This document shows positions 46,624 through 55,446 of a DNA stretch of 58,292 bases, in pieces; the first letter of the stretch is position 1, and each line of letters opens with the position of its first letter. The position numbers and the translations under genes are program-made. Under the pieces are notes generated by a model. That model was not told where the DNA came from. It saw only the letters and a program-made list of their open reading frames with translations, and ran no database searches. The stretch lies in contig VFGY01000020.1 in NCBI GenBank assembly GCA_009392195.1, positions 1 to 58,292 on the forward strand, in the 5' to 3' direction. This DNA is from SAR202 cluster bacterium. Its GTDB lineage: Bacteria > Chloroflexota > Dehalococcoidia > Lucifugimonadales > OSU-TB39.

Positions 46624-46656
46624 TTTAGCCCGAGTCCTTAATACGCTCGGGCTAAA
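46624..46656 (+). promoter_or_regulatory. 11-bp perfect leader hairpin upstream of korA
   Basis: TTTAGCCCGAG (46624-46634) pairs perfectly with CTCGGGCTAAA (46646-46656) around an 11-base loop. Only three T bases follow, after AAAA, so it is a poor intrinsic terminator. It sits inside the predicted mRNA leader, 36 bases before the preferred korA start. Confidence 0.6.
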
Positions 46657-46692
46657 ATTTGAGTGAGTACAGAGCATAATCGGGGGATTTTG

Positions 46693-48390
46693 TTGTCAAG
46701 AAGCGATTTAGTAGTACGTTTCGCAGGTGAAGGTGGCCAAGGGCTTTTATCAACAGCTACTGGCCTTGCAACCGCTTTTACCCAAGTAGGGTACCACTCA
46801 CAAACATTTGCTACTTTCCCATCACAGATAGTTGGTGGACCAACTTGGATGCAAGCCCGAATTTCAACCAAAGAAATTCTCAGCAGAGGAGACACCATTG
46901 ATGTTCTAGTAGCATTTAATGAACACGCATACAATAACCACCGCGACGAAGTATCTGACTCAGGTATCATAATATATGATTCTGAACAATTTGAACCTGC
47001 TGATAAAAGCAAATCCCTAGGCATGGAATTTGGGAAACTCGCTAAATCAACTGGTAATACACGTGCAGCCAACATGGTGGTGATGGGCGCCCTTGCAAAT
47101 GTAGCTGGAGTTCCATTAGATTTATTGGAAAACTTCATAAAGAAAAGATGGGCGTCACCCAGATACGGACCAGAAATTGTTGAATCGAATATTCAAGCAC
47201 TAATGCTTGGTTATAAAGAGGGAGACAAAAACGGGCTAACGTTAGGAGAATTGGATAAACCCATTCCGCCAAAACATGATCAGATTCTCATAAATGGGAA
47301 TGATGCTATTGCAATAGGAGCATTTTATTCTGGATTGAAATTTTATGTTGGCTACCCAATATCTCCGGCCACTACAATCTTAACATGGATGCAATCAAAT
47401 CTTATTGGAGATGACAGGTTTGTATATCAGAGCAGCTCTGAAATAGAATCAATCGCTTCTATTATCGGTGCTAGTTATGCAGGGAAAAAATCGATGACCG
47501 CAACAGCAGGCCCTGGATTTTCTCTAATGGCTGAAGGTATTGGTCTTGCATGGATGGCAGAAATACCGATAGTAGTAACTAATGTACAAAGAGGAGGTCC
47601 TTCTACAGGTCTTCCTACCAAAACAGAACAATCTGATCTTTTATCCGCAATAAATCCTTCTCATGGTGATGTCAGTTTACCGGTCATTGCACCTGGTACC
47701 GTGGAAGAATGCTTTTCAGCAACAGTAGCTGCTTTCAATTGGGCTGAGAAATACCAAGGTCCAGTAGTGTTATTAACAGAACATTCTTTAGCTGAACGCC
47801 AACAAAACATAAAGCGTCCTGATATAGACCAGATTGAAATACATGATAGGTCAAAATACACAGGTGGCAATGGATATTTACGGTACGAAAATGAAACACT
47901 GTCTCCAATGCCAATCCCCGGCTCCGCAGGAAGTTACGTAGCAAATGGAAGTGAGCACGATCCGATGGGTGACACAACACATTTACCAGAACGACATATA
48001 CAAATGACCAATCGAAGGTTTAGTAAACTAAGTTTATTAGAAAACGAAACCTATGAAAAAACAAATGAAAAATCTTCAATATGTCTAATGCCTTGGGGTG
48101 GATCCAAAGGTCCTACACTAGAAGTATATAATTCTCTTATACAAGAAGGTATTGATTTAGCCTGGTATTACACTATGTATATCAACCCTTTACCCAAAAA
48201 AATGATAGAAGAACTTAAAAATAAAAAATTAGTTTTAGTTCCTGAGTTAAATTACCAAGGGCAATTTTCTTCCTTTTTAAGATCTCATCAAATTAATGCC
48301 CATTCAATAACTCAATATACTGGTTTACCATTTAAAGTAACTGACCTTCGCAAACAAATAACTGAGATTTTAAAAGATAAAGGAATTTAA
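46693..48390 (+). CDS. korA: 2-oxoacid:ferredoxin oxidoreductase, fused gamma-alpha subunit
   Basis: Oxidatively decarboxylates a 2-oxoacid, probably 2-oxoglutarate, to an acyl-CoA while reducing ferredoxin. About 565 residues. The N-terminal gamma domain (VVRFAGEGGQGLLSTA, FPSQIVGGPTWM) is followed by the alpha domain (VGYPISPATTIL, SSSEIESIASIIGASYAG, TATAGPGFSLM, NVQRGGPSTGLPTKTEQSD). The open frame can begin at GTG 46663. I prefer TTG 46693, because GGGGG (46682-46686) lies 6 bases upstream and the protein then begins MSRSDLVVRFAGEGGQG. korB follows 7 bases after the stop. The fusion without a ferredoxin-type delta domain fits the two-subunit KGOR class. Confidence 0.9.
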   Translation: MSRSDLVVRFAGEGGQGLLSTATGLATAFTQVGYHSQTFATFPSQIVGGPTWMQARISTKEILSRGDTIDVLVAFNEHAYNNHRDEVSDSGIIIYDSEQFEPADKSKSLGMEFGKLAKSTGNTRAANMVVMGALANVAGVPLDLLENFIKKRWASPRYGPEIVESNIQALMLGYKEGDKNGLTLGELDKPIPPKHDQILINGNDAIAIGAFYSGLKFYVGYPISPATTILTWMQSNLIGDDRFVYQSSSEIESIASIIGASYAGKKSMTATAGPGFSLMAEGIGLAWMAEIPIVVTNVQRGGPSTGLPTKTEQSDLLSAINPSHGDVSLPVIAPGTVEECFSATVAAFNWAEKYQGPVVLLTEHSLAERQQNIKRPDIDQIEIHDRSKYTGGNGYLRYENETLSPMPIPGSAGSYVANGSEHDPMGDTTHLPERHIQMTNRRFSKLSLLENETYEKTNEKSSICLMPWGGSKGPTLEVYNSLIQEGIDLAWYYTMYINPLPKKMIEELKNKKLVLVPELNYQGQFSSFLRSHQINAHSITQYTGLPFKVTDLRKQITEILKDKGI

Positions 48391-48397
48391 GAATACA

Positions 48398-49270
48398 ATG
48401 AGTAAAAAAAATCCAGAATACGATTTCGAATGGTGCCCTGGGTGTGGAGATTTTGGAGTTAGAAGAGCGCTCGAATCAGCAATACAAAAATATACTATTG
48501 AATTGGAAAAACCTATACACGAAACCGTAGTTGTAGCAGGTATTGGCTGTTCTGGAAACATGGTACATGTACTTGAAGGAGACCAACCTTACGGTTTCCA
48601 TGGGATTCACGGTAGAACTTTACCCATAGCTATGGGTGTCAAGATGGCAAATCAGGATCTTAATGTAATAGTAGTAGCTGGAGACGGAGACTTTCTAAGT
48701 ATTGGAATGGAACATATTTTCCCACAAGCTTCCAGAAATTTAAATATATCTGTAATAGTAATGGATAATGCCGTTTATGGACTAACAAAAGGCCAAGGTT
48801 CTCCAACAAGTCAAATAGGTCACGTTACAAGTTCAACGCCATACGGAAATACCGTAGATGGATTAAACCCTCTAAAATTATATTTAACTCTAGGCGTTTC
48901 ATATATAGCATCCGGCATTTCTAGTAAAGTCAAAAATCTTTCTGAATTAATGTACTCAGCAATGTTGCATCCAGGGTTTTCAATAGTTCACGTCCAATCA
49001 CCTTGTACCACATACCACAATACGTATGAACAATTAAAAGGTAATGTAAAAAAAGGTATTGCCCCGTTAGCTTGGCAAGTTGAAGAAGATTACGATTCTA
49101 GCGATATTAAATCAGCTCAAGCCTCTCTAGAAAAAGGTGGGATTCCGTTAGGCACTCTATACCAAGATTCAAATAGACCTACATTTGGAGAAAGAATTGA
49201 GACTCTACGAGACAAATCCAAATCCAAATCAACGAAAGACTTACTGGATAGTCACGCAATAATTCTTTAA
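48398..49270 (+). CDS. korB: 2-oxoacid:ferredoxin oxidoreductase beta subunit
   Basis: The 290-residue ThDP-binding subunit has a cluster cysteine motif, WCPGCGDFGVRRA. GIGCSGNM and HGIHGRTLPIAMG follow, then the ThDP-Mg motif VAGDGDFLSIG ending in VMDNAVYGLTKGQGSPTS. Together with the alpha-gamma protein it forms the complete enzyme. Substitution of KGOR for a 2-oxoglutarate dehydrogenase complex would leave reduced ferredoxin rather than NADH as the product of this step. Confidence 0.95.
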   Translation: MSKKNPEYDFEWCPGCGDFGVRRALESAIQKYTIELEKPIHETVVVAGIGCSGNMVHVLEGDQPYGFHGIHGRTLPIAMGVKMANQDLNVIVVAGDGDFLSIGMEHIFPQASRNLNISVIVMDNAVYGLTKGQGSPTSQIGHVTSSTPYGNTVDGLNPLKLYLTLGVSYIASGISSKVKNLSELMYSAMLHPGFSIVHVQSPCTTYHNTYEQLKGNVKKGIAPLAWQVEEDYDSSDIKSAQASLEKGGIPLGTLYQDSNRPTFGERIETLRDKSKSKSTKDLLDSHAIIL

Positions 49271-49288
49271 ACATTCAATCGTTAAAGA
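49264..49288. terminator. weak bidirectional hairpin between korB and ccmE
   Basis: TCTTTAA (49264-49270) and TTAAAGA (49282-49288) form a 7-bp dyad around an 11-base loop in the 27-base gap between converging genes. It overlaps the korB stop. Confidence 0.4.
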
Positions 49289-49297
49289 TTAGTCCAA

Positions 49298-49720
49298 TCA
49301 ATTATCGTCTGTCTCAACACTTTCGTATTTAGACGGACATTTGACAATTATTCTTTCACTATCAAAAACACCACTTGCTGAATAGGTTCCTTCCAATATA
49401 ATTTCTGACCTATCATTGAAGAATAAATCCGGTAAAACACCACTATGCATAGCCTCTAAATTTTCGTTACCATCTGTAAGCATAAATTCAGCTATCGGAG
49501 AGTCATTCAATCTAGTATAAGATCCTGGTAAAAGTTTCCCCGTAACTCTGATTAAACTTCCATTATCTTGTATACTAGCAACTTTCAGTTCGCTTACTGT
49601 ATAGGAATAAACGGTTGCACTTTGAAAAGCTATAATAGCAAGATAACTAAATGCACTCACAAGGATTATTATCGAAATGAGAAATTTAGACCAATTTAAT
49701 TTTGATGAAATTTTAATCAT
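49298..49720 (-). CDS. ccmE: haem chaperone CcmE, CxxxY type
   Basis: The 140-residue haem-carrying chaperone has one N-terminal membrane anchor (about residues 12-33) and an OB-fold domain. The usual covalent haem ligand is His in HxxxY. Here the position is Cys128-Pro-Ser-Lys-Tyr132, the CxxxY form described for some archaea and Desulfovibrio-type bacteria. The rest of the fold fits (IRVTGKLLPGSYTR, EFMLTDG, EIILEGTYS). Its ATG directly follows the TAA of the ccmD-like gene. No HxxxY copy is seen in the window. Confidence 0.85.
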   Translation of the reverse strand: MIKISSKLNWSKFLISIIILVSAFSYLAIIAFQSATVYSYTVSELKVASIQDNGSLIRVTGKLLPGSYTRLNDSPIAEFMLTDGNENLEAMHSGVLPDLFFNDRSEIILEGTYSASGVFDSERIIVKCPSKYESVETDDN

Positions 49721-50059
49721 TTAATCGCTATTATTTTCTTCAAGACTATTTTTTAGAGTATATAATTCAGATTCAATTTCTTTACGTTTTCTAGCAATAA
49801 CAAATATATATGCGAATAAAACAATCCATGTTATGAAAAATGCACTGAACAGATACGGTAACTCATCAGATTTTATTATAAATGGATCATTATCCTCAGT
49901 ATCACCACCATCAGATGCAACTATCGCTAAACCAGCATTTTCAACAATATGAACCTCGTTTGCTTCTATGTGACTAATTGATGAAAAGCCAATATATATA
50001 CAGGATAAAACACCTAACGCTAAAATCAAGCTTTTAAAATATTTTTTTATAAATCTCAT
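49721..50059 (-). CDS. CcmD-like small membrane protein with N-terminal extension
   Basis: The 112-residue protein has a helix at about 10-28, an acidic loop (40-65) and a second helix at 69-89. The C-terminal part, PYLFSAFFITWIVLFAYIFVIARKRKEIE, in pattern resembles CcmD: one helix followed by a short basic cytoplasmic tail. CcmD itself is usually 45-70 residues, so the N-terminal membrane segment and acidic linker are extra. It overlaps the end of ccmC by 26 bases and abuts ccmE exactly, which supports a role in the CcmABCD complex. The family call is tentative. Confidence 0.6.
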   Translation of the reverse strand: MRFIKKYFKSLILALGVLSCIYIGFSSISHIEANEVHIVENAGLAIVASDGGDTEDNDPFIIKSDELPYLFSAFFITWIVLFAYIFVIARKRKEIESELYTLKNSLEENNSD

Positions 50060-50723
50060 CTATTACATTTGTTCCTTTTTGTACCACATATTTCTCATTC
50101 AATATAATGATGTAGAGCATAGTATAAGCTATTAACGAAACTAAAAGGGTCATCATCATTTCAGAATTTACACTTGAACTTTCATTTGACAAAGGTCCAA
50201 TATTAAGTTCGGGATGTGCCGATGACCACCAATTAGCTGCCATATAAATCATAGGTACGTCTATAGCACCTATAATCCCTAAAACTGCTCCGTAGCTAGC
50301 TCCTCTCAAATCTGAGGGGCCATATGTACGCAACATTATATACGATAAATAAATAAACCATAGAATAACAGTTGTAGTTAGTTTAGGATCCCAAGTCCAC
50401 CAAACGGTCCATTCAGCTTTGCTCCAAATCATTCCTGTAACTAATACTAAAGTGATTAATATGAATCCTAATTCAGCCGTGCTATAAGCCAAATTATCCC
50501 ACTTGATATTTCGAGTTATTAAATATGCAATACTGAATACAGCTAAAATGATAACAGACAGCATACCCAGCCATGCCAAAGGTATATGTATGTAAAAAAT
50601 CCTTTGTGAATCTCCTAGGGTAATTTCGGTTGGAGCCCATATCAACGACATGTACAAAGAGACTACCATTAATACGGAGGATAAACTTATAAAACCTAGA
50701 TAAATATTCGAACGAGACAACAT
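50034..50723 (-). CDS. ccmC: haem-handling membrane protein CcmC
   Basis: The 229-residue, six-helix protein presents haem to CcmE. The tryptophan-rich WWD motif reads WTVWWTWDPKLTTT (about 105-118). Flanking haem-ligand histidines are in FYIHIPLAW and SSAHPEL, with NWWSSAHP as expected. First gene of the leftward ccmC-ccmD-like-ccmE operon. ccmF, ccmG and ccmH are not in the window. Confidence 0.93.
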   Translation of the reverse strand: MLSRSNIYLGFISLSSVLMVVSLYMSLIWAPTEITLGDSQRIFYIHIPLAWLGMLSVIILAVFSIAYLITRNIKWDNLAYSTAELGFILITLVLVTGMIWSKAEWTVWWTWDPKLTTTVILWFIYLSYIMLRTYGPSDLRGASYGAVLGIIGAIDVPMIYMAANWWSSAHPELNIGPLSNESSSVNSEMMMTLLVSLIAYTMLYIIILNEKYVVQKGTNVIDEIYKKIF

Positions 50724-50793
50724 CGGTACAACTTATATTTGGTAAATTATTTTAATTACGTGAATTAAATTTATCATATAGCTTTAAGTAGTT

Positions 50794-51966
50794 CTACCAA
50801 TTTGTAAAAGCCCCATCATTACGTTTTAATAAAGGTGGCCATCCTGTTGGTTCAACAAACCTTTGTTCGGCAACATTTTCGTCCATTTCAATTCCCAAAC
50901 CCGGCTTATCTGAACAATTAGCATATCCTTTTGACCACTCAATCTGAACCGGAAACAATGATTTATCAATAGTTCCTGGTTGATATGGCATTTCTTGTAC
51001 TCCAACATTTGTCAAAGACATACAAAAAGCAACACAAGCCGCTGCGCTTATCGGACCTAAAGGGTTATGGGGAGCAACATCAATATAATGTGTTTCTGCC
51101 CAGTGCGCAATTTTTAAAGCTTCAGTAAACCCTCCAACATTGCATAAATCGATTCTTGCATAATTAATTAATTCTTTTTCAATCACTTCCCTAAACATCC
51201 ATTTACTAGACCATTGTTCTCCTGCTGCTAGGGGTACGTTTACATGTTTGGACAAAGTATTATAACTATAAGAAATTTCTGACCTTATTGGGTCTTCAAC
51301 AAAAAAAGGATTGTATCGTTCAATTTTATTACATAGTTTTATTACATTAGCTGTATCCAATCTCGTATGAACATCAAAACATATTTGAATATTTGGTCCA
51401 ATAGCTTCTCTTACTCTAGCTACCTGCTCAACTGCAATTTCTATTGATTCTACCGGTTCTAGAAATGATTCTTTACCTTCAAAATTAAATTTGCCTCCTG
51501 TCTCTGGTTGACCCCACCTTACAAATTTCCAGCCATCTTGCACTGAAGACAAACAACTATCAATTAATTCCTCAATTGTCGAACCAGTGTTATGAGGATA
51601 ACATACAACTTTATCTCTAACTGGACCACCTAAAAGTTTATAGACTGGCATATTGAACGCTTTTCCTTTTATATCCCATAGTGCTATATCAATAGCACTT
51701 ATTGCAGCACTATAAACGCCATCAGCGGGAAAGAAAGAACCTCTAAACATATATTGCCATAGTTTTTCAGTACTTAGTGGATCTTGTCCAATCAATATTT
51801 CAGAAAGCCTTTCCACAGCTTTAGTGATTGAACTTCCCCAATACCAAATTCCTGATTCTCCCAAACCGTATATTCCCGAATCAGTCTCAACCTTGACGAT
51901 ATAATATCCAAAACTTTCTCTAACTTCACTCGACAAGGTATAAGCCGATATTTTAGATATTTTCAT
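50794..51966 (-). CDS. enolase-superfamily sugar-acid dehydratase (galactonate dehydratase-like)
   Basis: About 390 residues of the mandelate racemase/muconate lactonising branch. Metal ligands are Asp (ICFDVHTRLD), Glu (FFVEDPI) and Glu (AAGEQW). The His two residues after the first Asp and the His in APHNPLGPIS match the D-galactonate dehydratase (DgoD) acid/base pair. Substrates are expected to be aldonic acids or lactones. The frame can start at TTG 51969. ATG 51966 is preferred, since an AAGG(TGA) site is 6 bases upstream of it. It stands between the ccmC group and herA on the same strand. Confidence 0.85.
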   Translation of the reverse strand: MKISKISAYTLSSEVRESFGYYIVKVETDSGIYGLGESGIWYWGSSITKAVERLSEILIGQDPLSTEKLWQYMFRGSFFPADGVYSAAISAIDIALWDIKGKAFNMPVYKLLGGPVRDKVVCYPHNTGSTIEELIDSCLSSVQDGWKFVRWGQPETGGKFNFEGKESFLEPVESIEIAVEQVARVREAIGPNIQICFDVHTRLDTANVIKLCNKIERYNPFFVEDPIRSEISYSYNTLSKHVNVPLAAGEQWSSKWMFREVIEKELINYARIDLCNVGGFTEALKIAHWAETHYIDVAPHNPLGPISAAACVAFCMSLTNVGVQEMPYQPGTIDKSLFPVQIEWSKGYANCSDKPGLGIEMDENVAEQRFVEPTGWPPLLKRNDGAFTNW

Positions 51967-51989
51967 CAATCACCTTCTTATGAACCATA

Positions 51990-53612
51990 TTAATCATTTG
52001 AAATATCACCAAATAGATCAGATATGTTTTTTTCCAGACCTGAAATATCTATTTCTGCATCAGAACCAAGGTTTTTATATGATTCTGAAGAACCATATTC
52101 ACGTGTTTGTACCTGAACAGGCATTGGCAAAGCATGGCCGAAGCATAAAGCCTGTTGCTTAGAATCTAATTTAGATAATATCGATTTCAATTTTCTACTT
52201 CCTGACGCTCCTGTAAGCACAGAATCTACATCCCTTTCATTATCTAATAAGCATGTAACCTTAGTCCCTATTTGACTCATTATTTCTTCATCTATTCCAC
52301 TTGGTCTCTGATCAACAACCAGCAAAGTCACATTATATTTACGCATTTCTCTAGCTATAGTACCGAATATCGTGTGTCTCGCTAAACTTGGAGAAAGAAA
52401 CTTATGAGCTTCCTCGATAGTTATCACTAAAGGTCTCGGTTCTTTATCACGATCCCCCATAGCCTTTTCTTTAGTACTAGCATACTGTTCATATATTCGC
52501 CTCGTTAGTAAATTAGCCACTAATATATATGCTGAAAAATCATTGCCGTACCGACCAAACTCTAAAACTACATTTATATCTTTCTGTAATCGCATTATGA
52601 TCTCTTTAACTGAATTATTTCCTCCATTTTCTTTAACGAATGGCAATCTAACTAATCTAAGTAATCTATTATGCAAAGATGCTAAAGCACTCGAATTAAC
52701 GCCTATTTTATCTGCAAGACTCATAATTGAATCTCTACTTCTTAACCCCAAAAATTCTTTCAACCAATTTCGAGGTCCAAATTCATATGCTAAAGAATGT
52801 GTAGCATCTGCTGCTACTTCAGAAAGATTCAACGTCTCTCTCAACATCTGTATGTCTTCAGGCTGAATGTCGTCATATCCTATCTCAACCATAAAATCGG
52901 GGTTAACTTTTCTTCTTTTACTACTTTCTTCATCAATAGAAAATATTTGAACTTCGGAGGGGAATAATTGCTTCAAGCCTTTTACTTCACCTCCTCTTGC
53001 TTCACTATATCCTTTCCATCCATATTCACTTTGCATGTCAAATACTAAATTAACGGCTTTTTTACTCTGTAAAATCCCTATCAACAACAATCTAGTCAAA
53101 AATGTTTTACCCGTACCGCTCTTACCAAAAACACCGTTACTCCTTTCGACGATTTTTCCTATGTCTAAGCACAGCTTTGTTTCCATATCCAACGGGCTGC
53201 CAATATAAAAATGTGATTCATCTTCTCTCCCAAATATAACATCCACGTCTTCCTGTGAGGCAAGAAACACATTTGAAAAGTGCGCTGGTATCGTTCTAGA
53301 TGGTTCGAATCCAGATTCAGTTAAAACCAATCTTGGTTCAATCTGAATATTTCCATATGTTGCTATTCCAGACATAGCATCTGAGATGAATTTGTTATTT
53401 GCACCTGGAGGATTAACCCCCAAAAATCTATCTACCATTCCCAAATATATATCGGTAATAATCCCAAAAAATCTTGAAGAACTTCCTTGCACTCTTACGA
53501 ATGCACCAACTCTTAAATTTTCAGTATCTGTATTTGGGTGTAAACGTACTTCAACTCCCTCGGTAAGAGAGCCTCCAACAACAACTCCAATTTCTTCGCT
53601 TGAATTCACCAC
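51990..53612 (-). CDS. herA: HerA-type FtsK-superfamily DNA-translocating ATPase
   Basis: The 540-residue protein has an N-terminal HAS-barrel (1-110, IGVVVGGSLTEGVEVRL), Walker A FGKSGTGKT (162-170), Walker B ITIEEAHKF (397-405) and a sensor/arginine region around LVVDQRPSGID. HerA forms hexamers that pump DNA and work with NurA in 5' end resection. It starts at tandem GTG codons (53612/53609), 5 bases after the upstream gene. It closes the leftward cluster selB-unknown-nurA-HAS protein-herA. Homologues also act in antiphage HerA systems, but the NurA partner points to DNA end processing. Confidence 0.9.
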   Translation of the reverse strand: MVNSSEEIGVVVGGSLTEGVEVRLHPNTDTENLRVGAFVRVQGSSSRFFGIITDIYLGMVDRFLGVNPPGANNKFISDAMSGIATYGNIQIEPRLVLTESGFEPSRTIPAHFSNVFLASQEDVDVIFGREDESHFYIGSPLDMETKLCLDIGKIVERSNGVFGKSGTGKTFLTRLLLIGILQSKKAVNLVFDMQSEYGWKGYSEARGGEVKGLKQLFPSEVQIFSIDEESSKRRKVNPDFMVEIGYDDIQPEDIQMLRETLNLSEVAADATHSLAYEFGPRNWLKEFLGLRSRDSIMSLADKIGVNSSALASLHNRLLRLVRLPFVKENGGNNSVKEIIMRLQKDINVVLEFGRYGNDFSAYILVANLLTRRIYEQYASTKEKAMGDRDKEPRPLVITIEEAHKFLSPSLARHTIFGTIAREMRKYNVTLLVVDQRPSGIDEEIMSQIGTKVTCLLDNERDVDSVLTGASGSRKLKSILSKLDSKQQALCFGHALPMPVQVQTREYGSSESYKNLGSDAEIDISGLEKNISDLFGDISND

Positions 53613-53617
53613 TTTGA

Positions 53618-54190
53618 CTATATCCTTGACAATATATTTGTAAGTCTTTGGGTATCAGATGATAACAATCTGGAAATTTCTCGCCCCAAAGATATTCTAA
53701 AATGATTTACATCTTGTACATCACTCCCAATCTCTCTTGAAAAAGCGACAAGAGTTTCATCAGCAGCAGGAAATTTTGAATCAATCATTATCGAAACAAA
53801 CTTGAGAGTTTTTACGAATCTATTTATTTGATCACTATTTGGTTTTGATACTAAAGCATGTATTTTCGGAGGGTGTGGTGGCATATATTGATATATATTA
53901 CCATTGTTTTCATATCCTATTGCTATGGACGTGAATTCTGTACATAACAATCTACTAATTTGAGGGTTTTTCGAATATATATCATCTTCTGTTTCATCCC
54001 CTTCTCCCATAACTCTAGGCCTACGTCCAGGATCTAAACTCTTAGTCGTCACATGACTCACAATTCCATAAACACGATCATTCGACCCACTCACTACCAA
54101 ACTACCAAGTGCAGGCGATGAATATAGCTCCCTACATTGGGTAGTAAATTCTGTTGTAGAAGACTCAATTACTTCACCTATAGACTCCAC
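53618..54190 (-). CDS. HAS-barrel-like protein in the herA-nurA cluster
   Basis: The 190-residue protein has an N terminus, SIGEVIESSTTEF, then LGSLVVSGSNDRVYGIVSHV, that resembles the HAS barrel of HerA proteins. No ATPase domain follows. The rest has PPHPPKIHALV and a helical C-terminal half. It starts at GTG with an excellent GGAGG site 5 bases upstream, and the herA start follows 5 bases after its stop, so translation is probably coupled. It may be an accessory HAS-barrel subunit that docks NurA or caps HerA. The family assignment is by eye only. Confidence 0.6.
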   Translation of the reverse strand: MESIGEVIESSTTEFTTQCRELYSSPALGSLVVSGSNDRVYGIVSHVTTKSLDPGRRPRVMGEGDETEDDIYSKNPQISRLLCTEFTSIAIGYENNGNIYQYMPPHPPKIHALVSKPNSDQINRFVKTLKFVSIMIDSKFPAADETLVAFSREIGSDVQDVNHFRISLGREISRLLSSDTQRLTNILSRI

Positions 54191-54215
54191 TTAAACCTCC
54201 AAGATAAATATTATC

Positions 54216-55415
54216 CTATATCCCTCTGATTTTTTTTGATAACGCCTTAGCAGATTCATAAGGTCTAGAACCATCTCCAGACAAATATTCTACAATCGTA
54301 TCTGCAAAAGCTCTGCGATCTGCTGAATTAATTACTGCCTGTTCATGCGCTTCCATCAATACAACCGGATAACCATGGCCTCTTTCTGTTTGCTCCATTA
54401 ACACTGATTGAATTAAATCAATAGATTCAGCTTCTTTAATGTTCCACATAGGTATTTCAATCCGCGCAATTTCAGACCCAACATTTAGATAAAAAAATGC
54501 TATTTCATTTATTTGATTATCGTTCTTTTTAGGTAAGAATATCGGAGAACGTTCTCCCTTTTTCAAAATTCCAGCAAATATTTCTCTATCTAAAACGCCA
54601 CCGATACAGTTTGAACATATTGACATTATATTAGACCCACGATAATGACAATAAAATCCCGATTTATCAGAACGATTTTCACAAATATTAGCACTTAACA
54701 TTTTTGACACATCTCTATTACCTGGCAAACTAGTAAAACCTATAACCCCTAACAAATCATTATTAACTTTACTCTTTATCGATGCCAAAGCAGATTCAAA
54801 ACCATCTCTAACTAAATGGTCAATAACATATTGTTTATTAGAAACTCCAGGTAACCCATAAACCGCCAATGGTCCATCTACTAATCCCAATGTTGGCACT
54901 TTAAAATCAGTTTCACCTAAAACCTTTGCCAAAGCCAATATTTCTTCTACAGAACGTTTCGCATTTAGTAAAGAATCCTCTATCGGATGAAATCCCATAC
55001 CATCCTTTTCTCTAATAATAAGATCTTCTTCTTTTGCATATAAACGTGGAATATTGATTAATTCCGCATTTGCTTCATCACCGTACAAAAAATCAGCAAT
55101 CCCTATATTTATCAAAAAACACTTTGTTGGTAAATCTCTATCTATTCCTATGTGAGAACCATCTGTACTAATAACCCTATATTCATTTAATGGTTTTCTT
55201 AGCGGTACTGTATATTCATTTGTATCGTTAATGCCTATATAGTCAATCTTATAACCAAAATCATCGGCCTGATCAGTATTTTTTCTTTTCACTAATACTT
55301 CTTCGCAAGCTTTTTGAGCTCGACGTACTCGATTGAAATGCTCCGAATAATTTTTTTGAAATTCGTTTGCAAATTCGTTTATCTGTATAGCTGTTTTATT
55401 AATGTTTAAAGCCAT
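54216..55415 (-). CDS. nurA: NurA-family 5'-3' nuclease
   Basis: The 399-residue NurA-domain protein has metal-binding acidic motifs with Asp85 (STDGSH), Asp180 (GLVDGPL) and Asp276 (GVLDRE), and His357 in VVLMEAHEQAVI before a conserved DRRAF. NurA is a Mn-dependent nuclease activated by HerA. Unusually, four cysteines (245, 256, 267, 270, the last two CxxC) lie just before Asp276 and could bind Zn or an iron-sulfur cluster. It ends 25 bases before the HAS-barrel gene and follows the unknown gene by about 30 bases. Confidence 0.87.
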   Translation of the reverse strand: MALNINKTAIQINEFANEFQKNYSEHFNRVRRAQKACEEVLVKRKNTDQADDFGYKIDYIGINDTNEYTVPLRKPLNEYRVISTDGSHIGIDRDLPTKCFLINIGIADFLYGDEANAELINIPRLYAKEEDLIIREKDGMGFHPIEDSLLNAKRSVEEILALAKVLGETDFKVPTLGLVDGPLAVYGLPGVSNKQYVIDHLVRDGFESALASIKSKVNNDLLGVIGFTSLPGNRDVSKMLSANICENRSDKSGFYCHYRGSNIMSICSNCIGGVLDREIFAGILKKGERSPIFLPKKNDNQINEIAFFYLNVGSEIARIEIPMWNIKEAESIDLIQSVLMEQTERGHGYPVVLMEAHEQAVINSADRRAFADTIVEYLSGDGSRPYESAKALSKKIRGI

Positions 55416-55446
55416 TTATCAATTCACTATCGGACCAGTACATATA

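Noticed and set aside
51990-55415. HerA-type antiphage defence system
   Set aside because: HerA here is paired with a NurA-family nuclease rather than a Sir2 or DUF4297 effector, and no other defence genes flank it; DNA end processing is the simpler reading.
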